A DNA stretch of 64,000 nt, taken from positions 62,001-126,000 of the forward strand of contig CAJUNB010000011.1 in assembly GCA_910587635.1 (NCBI GenBank), written 5' to 3'. Origin of the DNA: an uncultured Lachnospiraceae bacterium. GTDB lineage: Bacteria > Bacillota > Clostridia > Lachnospirales > Lachnospiraceae. Below are positions 7,579 through 15,149 of this stretch, in pieces. Positions within the stretch are counted from its first letter, which is position 1. Each line of letters opens with the position of its first letter. The notes under the pieces are model-generated. The model did not search any database. It was given only the letters and a program-made list of their open reading frames with translations, and was not told where the DNA came from. A program made the position numbers and the translations under genes.

Positions 7579-7672
7579 TTCCTTCCGTATATTAATGAAA
7601 ACGAGTGCGTAGCAAGCGGAATACCCAAAAGACACTCACAAACGTAGAAAGGTGAAAGTAGGTTAGTTTAAA

Positions 7673-8068
7673 ATGGCTAAAAAAGTTGCAAAAAAAGTGA
7701 CAAAAAAGCGTGTAAAGAAAAACGTTGAACGCGGACAGGCACATATTCAGTCTTCCTTTAACAACACAATTGTTACATTGACTGATACAGAAGGAAATGC
7801 TCTGAGCTGGGCAAGTGCCGGTGGTCTTGGATTTAGAGGTTCAAAGAAATCTACTCCCTATGCTGCACAGATGGCAGCAGAGACAGCTACAAAAGCTGCT
7901 CTCATTCATGGGCTTAAGACAGTAGATGTTATGGTAAAGGGACCTGGTTCAGGACGTGAGGCGGCAATTCGTGCCCTTCAGGCATGTGGCCTCGAAGTAA
8001 CAAGTATCAAAGACGTGACACCGGTACCTCATAACGGATGCCGTCCCCCGAAGCGTCGTAGAGTATAG
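7673..8068 (+). CDS. rpsK: 30S ribosomal protein S11
   Basis: Encodes a 131-residue S11, a platform protein near the mRNA exit site. A Lys-rich N-terminus (MAKKVAKKVTKKRVKKNVERGQAHIQSSFNNTIVTLTD) leads into the conserved core, with GLGFRGSKKSTPYAAQMAAE, VKGPGSGREAAIRAL and the C-terminal DVTPVPHNGCRPPKRRRV. Length is normal. It lies between two long repeat-bearing spacers. Confidence 0.98.
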   Translation: MAKKVAKKVTKKRVKKNVERGQAHIQSSFNNTIVTLTDTEGNALSWASAGGLGFRGSKKSTPYAAQMAAETATKAALIHGLKTVDVMVKGPGSGREAAIRALQACGLEVTSIKDVTPVPHNGCRPPKRRRV

Positions 8069-8442
8069 TAACTGTTAACCGTTGGAGGAAGGTGCGTTTT
8101 ATGTTATATCATATGAAATCTATATAACATGAAACCAACTGTAAACAACATGTGAGGAGGAACGAAAACAAGCGGCTGCGAAGCAGACATTTGTTTTCGC
8201 CCGACGAAACAACGAGAAAATCAGGAGCACGTAGTGCGGGCACTGCGAGCGTGAGCGAAGCAGGGCGATTTTCGAGGTGCTTTATCTCGAAAACAAGCAG
8301 CAAGAGCGTGAGCGAAGCAGGGCGATTTTCGAGGTGCTTTATCTCGAAAACAAGCAGCAAGAGCGAAGCGAAGCAGGGCAATTTTCGAGGTGTCCCCAAT
8401 GTGCTACATGATTTCGTGGTTAGAAAGAAAGGATAAGAAGAA
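8069..8442. other. non-coding rpsK-rpsD spacer
   Basis: A 374-bp spacer. It holds an inverted repeat ATGTTATA/TATAACAT (8101-8108 and 8123-8130), a hairpin CGAAAACAA/TTGTTTTCG (8163-8199) with an inner CTGC-GAA-GCAG, and a 57-bp tandem repeat (8247-8396). Reading frames that cross it on both strands are products of the repeat and not believable genes. The left inverted repeat could belong to rpsD leader control, but that is a guess. Confidence 0.6.
8247..8396. repeat. 57-bp tandem repeat, about 2.6 copies
   Basis: Units start at 8247, 8304 and 8361. The first two are essentially identical and begin GAGCGTGAGCGAAGCAGGGC; the third is diverged and truncated. Each unit contains an internal TTTTCGAGG...CTCGAAAA foldback. 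The period of 57 is a multiple of three, which is why open frames run through it on both strands. There are no spacers, so it is not a CRISPR array. Confidence 0.92.
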
Positions 8443-9036
8443 ATGGCAGTAAACAGAGTTCCCGTTTTGAAAAGATGTAGAGCACTTGGTCTTGAGCCGG
8501 CATATCTTGGCTATGACAAAAAATCTAACAGAAGCAACGCAAGAGCCGGTAAAAAAGTTAGTGAATATGGTCTTCAGCTCCGTGAAAAGCAGAAAGCCAA
8601 ATTTATCTATGGTGTGTTGGAGAAACCGTTCCGTAATTACTATAAGAAAGCGGATAAGGCAAAAGGGATGACTGGTGAGAACCTGATGGTTCTGCTGGAA
8701 AGAAGACTTGACAATGTTATTTTCAGGCTGGGATTTGCAAGAACCCGTAGAGAAGCGAGACAGGTAGTCGGCCATAAGCATGTACTGGTAAACGGAAAAT
8801 GTGTCAATATTCCGTCTTATAGCATCAGTGTCGGCGATGTAATCGAAATCAAGGAAAAAGCAAGAGGCATGCAGAGATATAAAGATATCGTAGAGGTAAC
8901 TGGCGGCAGACTAGTTCCTGAATGGCTGGATGCAGATTTAGAAGGATTAAAAGGAACAGTAAAAGAGCTTCCTTCCAGGGAAGTGATCGATGTTCCTGTG
9001 AACGAAATGCTTATCGTCGAGTTGTATTCTAAATAA
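8443..9036 (+). CDS. rpsD: 30S ribosomal protein S4
   Basis: Encodes a 197-residue S4, a primary 16S rRNA-binding assembly protein. The N-terminal domain lacks the four-cysteine zinc knuckle found in some S4 proteins (only Cys12 is present), so this is the C- form. The S4 RNA-binding domain is clear: LERRLDNVIFRLGFARTRREARQVVGHKHVLVNG. The final segment NEMLIVELYSK is typical. It precedes rpoA by 34 bp, while a long repeat-bearing spacer separates it from rpsK. Confidence 0.97.
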   Translation: MAVNRVPVLKRCRALGLEPAYLGYDKKSNRSNARAGKKVSEYGLQLREKQKAKFIYGVLEKPFRNYYKKADKAKGMTGENLMVLLERRLDNVIFRLGFARTRREARQVVGHKHVLVNGKCVNIPSYSISVGDVIEIKEKARGMQRYKDIVEVTGGRLVPEWLDADLEGLKGTVKELPSREVIDVPVNEMLIVELYSK

Positions 9037-9070
9037 TAAATGTGTCGGCTTATAGCAAGGAGGGTATTGC

Positions 9071-10030
9071 ATGTTTGATTTTGAGAGACCAAACATTGAG
9101 GTCGCAGAAATTTCAGAAGACAGAAAATATGGAAAATTCGTTGTAGAGCCTTTGGAAAGGGGCTATGGCATTACATTAGGAAATTCCCTGAGAAGAATTA
9201 TGCTCTCTTCCTTACCGGGTGCAGCAGTAAGCCAGGTGAAAATTGATGGCGTTTTACATGAATTCAGTTCGATTCCGGGAGTCAAGGAAGACGTCACTGA
9301 AATTATCATGAATATCAAGAGTCTTGCAATCAGAAACAACAGCACAGGAAATGAACCGAAAACGGCATACATTGAGTTTGAGGGAGAAGGTGTCGTAAAG
9401 GCCTCCAATATTCAGGTGGATCAGGATATTGAAATACTGAATCCTGATCTGACAATTGCTACATTGAATGGCGGAAAAGACAGCAGCCTGAATATGGAAC
9501 TTACCATTACAAAAGGAAGAGGCTATATCAGTGCAGATAAGAACAAGAGTGATGACCTGCCGATTGGTGTAATTGCGATTGACTCTATTTATACCCCCGT
9601 AGAAAGAGTGAACCTTACTGTAGAAAATACCCGTGTCGGACAAATTACAGACTTCGATAAGCTTACATTAGATGTTTATACAAATGGAACATTGGCGCCG
9701 GATGAGGCAGTCAGTCTGGCGGCAAAAGTATTGAGCGAGCATTTGTGTCTTTTTATTGATCTGTCGGAAAATGCAAGAAGTGCGGAGATCATGATTGAAA
9801 AGGAAGACGATGAGAAGGAAAAGGCTCTGGAAATGAGCATTGATGAGCTGGAGCTGTCAGTTCGTTCCTACAATTGTCTGAAACGGGCAGGCATCAATAC
9901 AGTAGAAGAGTTAACAAATAAGACTTCGGAAGATATGATGAAGGTTCGGAATCTGGGGCGTAAGTCATTGGAAGAAGTGCTTGCAAAGTTAAAGGAACTT
10001 GGGCTTCAGTTAAATCCCAGTGACGAATAA
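9071..10030 (+). CDS. rpoA: RNA polymerase alpha subunit
   Basis: Encodes the 319-residue alpha subunit, which dimerises to nucleate RNA polymerase assembly. The N-terminal domain covers about residues 1-228 (FVVEPLERGYGITLGNSLRRIMLSSLPGAA). The C-terminal domain, about residues 250-310, binds UP elements and activators and shows LELSVRSYNCLKRAGINTVEEL and RNLGRKSLEEVLAKLKELGL. AAGGAGGG precedes the ATG. A 130-bp spacer with a duplicated segment lies between it and rplQ. Confidence 0.98.
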   Translation: MFDFERPNIEVAEISEDRKYGKFVVEPLERGYGITLGNSLRRIMLSSLPGAAVSQVKIDGVLHEFSSIPGVKEDVTEIIMNIKSLAIRNNSTGNEPKTAYIEFEGEGVVKASNIQVDQDIEILNPDLTIATLNGGKDSSLNMELTITKGRGYISADKNKSDDLPIGVIAIDSIYTPVERVNLTVENTRVGQITDFDKLTLDVYTNGTLAPDEAVSLAAKVLSEHLCLFIDLSENARSAEIMIEKEDDEKEKALEMSIDELELSVRSYNCLKRAGINTVEELTNKTSEDMMKVRNLGRKSLEEVLAKLKELGLQLNPSDE

Positions 10031-10050
10031 ACTGGATCGATACCCGGGGA

Positions 10051-10151
10051 GATAAGTCCAAAGGGCGCATCTTGGGTAACTCATGAATGGAGCTGTTACT
10101 ATATTCGGTAAGTAAGACCAAAGAGCGTAGCCGGATATCCCATGAATGGAG
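10051..10151 (+). repeat. duplicated 41-bp leader segment before rplQ
   Basis: 10051-10092 and 10111-10151 are diverged direct copies (shared blocks CCAAAG, GCG and CATGAATGGAG). The second copy ends in the GGAGG that serves as the rplQ ribosome-binding site, and the first copy carries an ATGAATGGAG of the same kind. This looks like a local duplication of the rplQ initiation region. Confidence 0.7.
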
Positions 10152-10160
10152 GACATAAAA

Positions 10161-10697
10161 ATGACAAAATATAGAAAACTGGGAAGAACGTCTTCTCAGA
10201 GAAAAGCATTACTGAGAAATCAGGTGACAAATCTGATCTATCATGGAAAAATCGTAACGACACAGGCAAAGGCAAAAGAAGTACAGAGAATTGTAGAAGG
10301 CCTGATTGCACTTGCTGTCAAAGAGAAGGACAACTATGAGACCGTAAAGGTAACGGCGAAGGTTCCGAGAAAAGATAAAGATGGCAAACGCGTAAAAGAA
10401 GTAAAGGATGGTAAAAAAGTCACTGTCTATGATGAAGTGGAAAAAGAGATCAAAAAAGATCTGCCTAGCAGACTTCACGCAAGACATCAGATGCTCCGTG
10501 TTCTTTATCCGATAACGGAAGTTCCGACAAAAAATGCCGGAAAGAAACGGGCCACAAAGAAAGTTGATCTGCCTGCAAAGTTATTTGATGAGATAGGACC
10601 GAAATATGCAGACCGTAAAGGTGGCTATACGAGGATCATTAAGATTGGGCAGCGTAAGGGCGACGGTGCCATGGAAGTTGTAATTGAGTTGGTATAA
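10161..10697 (+). CDS. rplQ: 50S ribosomal protein L17, long form
   Basis: Encodes a 178-residue L17, a 23S rRNA-binding protein near the exit tunnel. The N-terminus MTKYRKLGRTSSQRKALLRNQVTNLIYHGKIVTTQAKAKEVQ is classical. Most bacterial L17 proteins have about 120 residues; here a Lys-rich insertion (around residues 68-135, including DKDGKRVKEVKDGKKVTVYDEVE) lengthens the middle, as I recall for Lachnospiraceae. The C-terminus GGYTRIIKIGQRKGDGAMEVVIELV is normal. An earlier ATG at 10146 is in frame, but GGAGG at 10148-10152 indicates the ATG at 10161. It is the last gene of the alpha operon. Confidence 0.96.
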   Translation: MTKYRKLGRTSSQRKALLRNQVTNLIYHGKIVTTQAKAKEVQRIVEGLIALAVKEKDNYETVKVTAKVPRKDKDGKRVKEVKDGKKVTVYDEVEKEIKKDLPSRLHARHQMLRVLYPITEVPTKNAGKKRATKKVDLPAKLFDEIGPKYADRKGGYTRIIKIGQRKGDGAMEVVIELV

Positions 10698-10708
10698 ATA
10701 GTTTTTAT

Positions 10709-10743
10709 CAGGCGGAGATAGAGGATGATCTCCGCCTGTTTTT
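10709..10743 (+). terminator. intrinsic terminator after rplQ
   Basis: CAGGCGGAGAT pairs with ATCTCCGCCTG around an 8-base loop and is followed by TTTTT. It ends the ribosomal operon 12 bp after the rplQ stop codon. Confidence 0.93.
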
Positions 10744-10749
10744 ATGCAC

Positions 10750-10923
10750 AGGCCCGCATACGGAAGTTTACCGCTAAAGCGGCATGCGGGCCGCGCAGCG
10801 GGCAGGGAAGCCCTGCCCGGTCATTTATGCACAGCTCGCGGAGAGGAAATTACTGCTGGCGCCCTAAAGGACTAGCTTCGCGTCGCAGTCCGCTCGCGCG
10901 CAGCGGGCAGGAAAGCCCTGCCC
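10750..10923. repeat. mosaic of palindromic intergenic repeats
   Basis: A dense set of foldbacks precedes the response-regulator gene. CCCGCAT...ATGCGGG spans 10753-10790. The 26-base unit around CGGGCAGG-RAA-GCCCTGCCCG occurs twice (10793-10819 and 10897-10923) and flanks a structured element at 10838-10893. That inner element shares 26 of 30 bases of its core (10861-10890) with 41866-41895. GCGGA (10838) pairs with TCCGC (10889-10893), and GGACT pairs with AGTCC inside. Confidence 0.8.
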
Positions 10924-10954
10924 GATTATACACAGGCACCCAAAGGAAAAAACT

Positions 10955-12559
10955 ATGCAAAATGAAAAATGGCGTGTACTAATTGTTGATGATGAATTCA
11001 GAATTGGAATGCTCATTAAAAAACTGATTCGTTGGGATGAATTACATATGGAATGTATGGATGTGGTGGATAACGGAGAAACTGCGTTTCAAATCGTGAA
11101 GAGTAAGAGACCGGACATTATCATTACAGATATCCGTATGCCCAAAATCAATGGCCTGGAGTTGATCCGCATGACGAGAGAGCTGTACAGAGAGATGAAG
11201 TTTATCGTAATTAGTGGGTATAAAGAATTTGAATATGCTCATAGGGCGCTTCAGTATGAAGTAAATGATTATTTATTGAAACCCATTAATGAGAACGAGC
11301 TCAATAAGGTATTGAAGAAGATTTACCAGGAACTTGAGTCCAGACGACAGCAGTATAGGGAACGGATAGAGTTCCAGGAAACTGTATCTGAGAGCAGACA
11401 GATCATCAAAAGGGATTTTTTAAAAAATATCATTGAACAGGAAGACGAGGCAGAAATTGAAGATTATCGGGTTTCTTTGGAAGGAGAGATTTATCGGGGA
11501 ATTGATATCAAACTTGATTATGTGGATTATCGAAAAAGTGATAAAAAACAGGACAGGCTGACTGTAGAGCGGATTGTTTCTATTGTAGAAGGCATTCTGA
11601 AGACCGAAGCAGAAGAGGTACTGATTTGTGAAAAAGAAAATTTACATATTTATTGCCTTTTTAACTATGATTACAGCAAGGCAAAAACAATCAGAAACAA
11701 TATTAACGATATTTTATCCGGTATTAAAGAATATCTGATTGGATTTGAACAGTATGAGGTGACCATTGGAGTAGGAAAGGAGAAAACTGAGTTTAGTGAA
11801 ATCCGTTTTTCTATCAGGGAGGCAAACCATGCCGCGGGAAACCGGATTAAGATGGGAACGGGCAGGCTGATCTATGCTGATTCTATTGGGCGTATGAAAG
11901 AGGAAGAGGCTGTCAGCAGGGCAAAAGAATATCAGGATACGTTATTGTCCAGTATGGAAATCTATTCCAGGGAAAACCTGGAACAGTGCATCAATCAGAT
12001 TTACAGTGACTATATGCTTCGGGAAGACTTGGATTTTTCGTATTGTTATGAAGTGGCAGACTGGATCGTTTCTTTCTTTTTTGAACATATGGATATGCAG
12101 AAGGAGGAGTCAAGACAACTGTGGAGACGGCTGCAATCCAGTTGTCAGCATTGCTATTCTATTACCAGTCTGAAAAATCTTTTGAAGACCAATCTGGGAG
12201 GCTATCTGGAGGCCAGCAGGATTGCTACAGAGGCGGAATCTACGAGGCCGATACGGCAGGCCAGACAATATATAGAGGAACATTATAACGAAAAAATTAT
12301 TCTGGAGGATATTGCAGAGATTGTAGGGCTCAATCCGGTATATTTCAGCGTTCTTTTTAAAAAAGAAGCAGGAATCAATTTCAGCAACTATCTTGTCAAT
12401 ATTCGTATGGAGAAAGCGAAAGGGATGCTTCGCAGTTCCAATGAGACAATCGCCGCAATAGCGGAGCAGGTAGGGTATAAAGATTCCCGGTATTTTAGCC
12501 AGACGTTTACGAAGACAGTAGGAGTGAAGCCGGCTCTTTATCGGAAGCTGCATTCATAG
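10955..12559 (+). CDS. YesN-type response regulator, AraC family
   Basis: Encodes a 534-residue cytosolic response regulator. The receiver domain (about 1-125) has the acidic pair VDDE, the phosphoacceptor Asp59 in ITDIRMP, and the KP motif in DYLLKPI. A middle region of about 270 residues is typical of YesN-like regulators and has no assignable catalytic motif. The C-terminal 100 residues hold two AraC-type helix-turn-helix motifs (ILEDIAEIVGLNPVYFSVLFKKEAG and ETIAAIAEQVGYKDSRYFSQTFTK). It precedes its partner kinase by 9 bp and probably activates the sugar-transport promoter at 15085-15113. Confidence 0.93.
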   Translation: MQNEKWRVLIVDDEFRIGMLIKKLIRWDELHMECMDVVDNGETAFQIVKSKRPDIIITDIRMPKINGLELIRMTRELYREMKFIVISGYKEFEYAHRALQYEVNDYLLKPINENELNKVLKKIYQELESRRQQYRERIEFQETVSESRQIIKRDFLKNIIEQEDEAEIEDYRVSLEGEIYRGIDIKLDYVDYRKSDKKQDRLTVERIVSIVEGILKTEAEEVLICEKENLHIYCLFNYDYSKAKTIRNNINDILSGIKEYLIGFEQYEVTIGVGKEKTEFSEIRFSIREANHAAGNRIKMGTGRLIYADSIGRMKEEEAVSRAKEYQDTLLSSMEIYSRENLEQCINQIYSDYMLREDLDFSYCYEVADWIVSFFFEHMDMQKEESRQLWRRLQSSCQHCYSITSLKNLLKTNLGGYLEASRIATEAESTRPIRQARQYIEEHYNEKIILEDIAEIVGLNPVYFSVLFKKEAGINFSNYLVNIRMEKAKGMLRSSNETIAAIAEQVGYKDSRYFSQTFTKTVGVKPALYRKLHS

Positions 12560-12568
12560 GAGGCTCAG

Positions 12569-13609
12569 ATGAAGCGGATACGGATATTGCAAAATCTGTT
12601 ATTGGGAGAAACACTTTTTGTCTTGCTGCTCCTCGGTATGCTGAGGCACGTCGGTTATATCTGGCCTGTTCTATCAGTCGGACTTCTTGTGCAGGCTGGT
12701 TTTGTCTTTTATATGATGAAAACTGTAATATTGCCTCTGAAAAATTTCGCAGAAACGATGGATGAGCTGACCAGGACAGATTGCCAGGAAGAGAAGCTGG
12801 AAAAGATATCCGGGGATATTCCTTATATGGAACAGATAAGAGAATTGACGGACAGGTATGCTACCCAGAGGACCCAAAAAAATTCTGCAGAGATATTCGA
12901 CAAGCAGACAGAACTTACGGCGCTTCAGAGCCAAATCAATCCCCATTTTCTGTATAATACACTGGAATCCATACGAGGACAGGCGCTTTTAGATGATAAT
13001 CTGGAAATCGCCAGAATGGTAGAAGCTCTTGCTGCTTTTTTCCGGTACAGTATTAGTAGAAAAGGAAATCTGGTAACACTGCGGGACGAACTTGCCAATA
13101 TCGATAACTATATGATGATCCAGAGATATCGGTTTAACAATCGGTTTTCCATGGAAATTATTATTGATGAAGAAGATGAGGCGGCCTATGATTTTCTCAT
13201 ACCACGACTGATTATACAGCCAGTAGTAGAAAATGCTATTTTTCATGGGCTGGAAGAGAAGCTGGAAGAAGGTAAAGTCACGATAGAAGTAATCGTAACG
13301 GAGCAGAATCTGATTATTACGATATCCGACAACGGAACCGGTATCGAAAGTAAAAAGCTTGCAATATTGAATGCCCGGATTCATGACCGGAATATCCAGC
13401 TGGAAGATGGGAGAAACAGCAATCAGAGAAACACAGGTATTGCTCTTCCCAATATTCATAAACGGATTCAGCTCCTTTTCGGGGAGGAATATGGTGTCAA
13501 TATTTACAGCACAGTGGGACAGGGAACAGATGTGGAAATAACAATTCCGGCTAATTATCAAAGAGGCAGAGGCATGGAGGATGAAGAAAGAGATTTTACG
13601 GATCAATAA
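12569..13609 (+). CDS. YesM-type sensor histidine kinase lacking an extracytoplasmic domain
   Basis: Encodes a 346-residue membrane kinase. Two hydrophobic segments (about residues 8-24 and 31-52) are separated by only about seven residues, so the large extracellular sensor of ordinary YesM kinases is missing. A HAMP-like linker follows, then the LytS/YesM phosphoacceptor motif INPHFLYNTLE with His126, and the ATPase domain (VVENAIFHGLEEK, ISDNGTGI, GIALPNIHKRIQLLFG). It is 9 bp after the response-regulator gene, and its last 29 bases overlap the degenerate ABC gene. The signal probably comes from a partner protein or the membrane. Confidence 0.92.
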   Translation: MKRIRILQNLLLGETLFVLLLLGMLRHVGYIWPVLSVGLLVQAGFVFYMMKTVILPLKNFAETMDELTRTDCQEEKLEKISGDIPYMEQIRELTDRYATQRTQKNSAEIFDKQTELTALQSQINPHFLYNTLESIRGQALLDDNLEIARMVEALAAFFRYSISRKGNLVTLRDELANIDNYMMIQRYRFNNRFSMEIIIDEEDEAAYDFLIPRLIIQPVVENAIFHGLEEKLEEGKVTIEVIVTEQNLIITISDNGTGIESKKLAILNARIHDRNIQLEDGRNSNQRNTGIALPNIHKRIQLLFGEEYGVNIYSTVGQGTDVEITIPANYQRGRGMEDEERDFTDQ

Positions 13610-15008
13610 TCTGAACTTTCATTATACGATGACAGGAAAGCTCGAGAATATTTCACTGTGCATTTTCGAAGGAGAATGTGTGGGATTTCTTGGGCTTACT
13701 TATTCCGGAAAAGACCTGCTTTTGCAGTTGCTGAACGGAGAGATCGAAGAAAAAGAGCAGGAGTTTTCCGCCTATATCGCAGGACAGAAGATAGCAGGGA
13801 GCAGGAAGCTCAAAGAGCATGTTTATCGGATGACAGCGTCCAATTACACGATCGATGATTGGACTGTGGCAGAATATATCGGCCTTGTAGGTGCGGACTG
13901 GTTTCAGATGGTGTTCAGAGACAGGGCACTGGAAGAGGAAACAGAAAACTATTTTCGGGAGCAGGGGCTGGAACTGGATGTGACAAGAAAGATGCGAGAG
14001 CTTACGGAACTGGAAAAGAGAGTAGTGGATCTGGTAAAAGCGGGAAAAGCGGGTGCGAAGATTGTCATCGTCGAGGATGAATTTGAAGGAATGGGACAGG
14101 CTGATACAAAGAAGTTTGCCGGAATCATGAAAGGGATTATAGCGGGACGGATGGCAGTGATTGTCAACAGTCATTCCAATATGATTGCTTCGCTATTGTC
14201 GGATAAATATGTGATATTCAGCAAAGGGCGGATCGTAAAAAAATGCCAGAAAAACTATATTAAAAATGATGCCCATCTGGAACGGTTTCTATTGAGAGAT
14301 ACCGTTATTTCCAAAAAAATGAGTTTGGACAGCTATGCACTGAAACAGACATCTGAAAAGAATATTGTATATTGTATAAAAGACATGCGCCTGTCTGAAG
14401 GAAGAATGGAAGATTTTTATTTTTTTAAGGGGGAAATTGTGACATTTCTGGCATTGGACATGCGGGAAAAAGAACGTATTTTTATGGTACTTTCGGGCAG
14501 GCGCAATGAAGAGGGTACAAGTTATATAATGGATTCCAAAAAATATGGGGGCACAAATACCGATATCTTTGCAGGGAAAAAAATTGTTTCGATCAAATGT
14601 CTGGGCAGCCAGGAAGAAATATTTACGGAAATGTCTGTAGGAGAAAACCTGCTGCTTCCATCTCTTCAAAAGATTTCCTCGCTGGAGTATATTATTTCCT
14701 CCAATAAGATGTCCCGGATGCTGACAGAAGATATGAAAACAGGTGAAGCGGAACAGAGCGAAATAGCGGGGAATCTGGAGATGAACGAGTTGATCAGTCT
14801 GACATTGGAGAGATGGTATATCTATCATCCCAGGGTTCTGGTATTGTTTGAGCCTTTTGTAGAATGTGATATGTACGGAGTTTCTATTGTAAAATCCTAT
14901 ATTAAGAAGTTTGCCAATCGGGGAACTTCTGTCATTATTGTCAAATCAAGAGAGGAGTATGTGGAAGACATTTCCGACAGAATGATCAGACTGGACTACC
15001 CTCAGTGA
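13581..15008 (+). CDS. degenerate double-cassette ABC ATPase-like protein
   Basis: Encodes a 475-residue cytosolic protein with the layout of a sugar-importer ATPase (two tandem cassettes) but with eroded motifs. In the N-terminal cassette the P-loop is GLTYSGKD, so Lys44 is kept and the Ser/Thr that binds magnesium is Asp45. No LSGGQ is found (LTELEKRVV instead), and the Walker B region reads IVIVEDEFEG. The C-terminal cassette has no P-loop and a Walker B-like VLVLFEPFVE. Hydrolysis seems unlikely in the C-terminal half and doubtful in the first. It overlaps the kinase gene by 29 bp, so it is translated with the two-component system, and a complete transporter is encoded just downstream. 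I infer a regulatory partner role. The stop codon lies in a palindromic repeat. Confidence 0.8.
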   Translation: MKKEILRINNLNFHYTMTGKLENISLCIFEGECVGFLGLTYSGKDLLLQLLNGEIEEKEQEFSAYIAGQKIAGSRKLKEHVYRMTASNYTIDDWTVAEYIGLVGADWFQMVFRDRALEEETENYFREQGLELDVTRKMRELTELEKRVVDLVKAGKAGAKIVIVEDEFEGMGQADTKKFAGIMKGIIAGRMAVIVNSHSNMIASLLSDKYVIFSKGRIVKKCQKNYIKNDAHLERFLLRDTVISKKMSLDSYALKQTSEKNIVYCIKDMRLSEGRMEDFYFFKGEIVTFLALDMREKERIFMVLSGRRNEEGTSYIMDSKKYGGTNTDIFAGKKIVSIKCLGSQEEIFTEMSVGENLLLPSLQKISSLEYIISSNKMSRMLTEDMKTGEAEQSEIAGNLEMNELISLTLERWYIYHPRVLVLFEPFVECDMYGVSIVKSYIKKFANRGTSVIIVKSREEYVEDISDRMIRLDYPQ

Positions 15009-15043
15009 ACAAGGGAACACACGTCCCCTTGTTCACTGAGGGT
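14998..15043. terminator. long palindrome with dispersed repeat at the end of the regulatory operon
   Basis: ACCCTCAGTGAACAAGGG and CCCCTTGTTCACTGAGGGT form a nearly perfect stem of about 18 bp around a short loop. Each arm is one copy of a repeat that also occurs singly at 41796-41815, 60406-60426, 63114-63133 and 63192-63212. The left arm supplies the TGA stop codon of the ABC-like gene. Without a T-run it is a weak intrinsic terminator, but the stem would be strong. Confidence 0.75.
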
Positions 15044-15084
15044 AGCGTCTTAACATTATCCCCCCTATTCTAAATTTCATCCCA

Positions 15085-15113
15085 TTGGAATCGTCCCGAT
15101 TCGTTTATATAAT
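15085..15113 (+). promoter_or_regulatory. promoter of the sugar transport operon
   Basis: TTGGAA (15085-15090), a 17-bp spacer and TATAAT (15108-15113), located 37 bp before the start codon of the binding-protein gene. It separates the transport and enzyme genes from the regulatory genes and is the obvious target for the AraC-type regulator encoded upstream. Confidence 0.75.
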
Positions 15114-15149
15114 AGAGGCATGCAATCAGAAACGAAAAGGAGGACAAAG

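Noticed and set aside
8109..8436. Frames on both strands between rpsK and rpsD with repeated 19-residue blocks
   Set aside because: The repetition comes from the 57-bp tandem repeat, whose period is a multiple of three; no initiation signal or known domain.
13581..15008. Frameshifted or truncated copy of an intact ABC ATPase
   Set aside because: The frame is open over the full length of a two-cassette protein; the motifs are changed by substitution, not by frameshift, so it is called a degenerate paralogue rather than a pseudogene.
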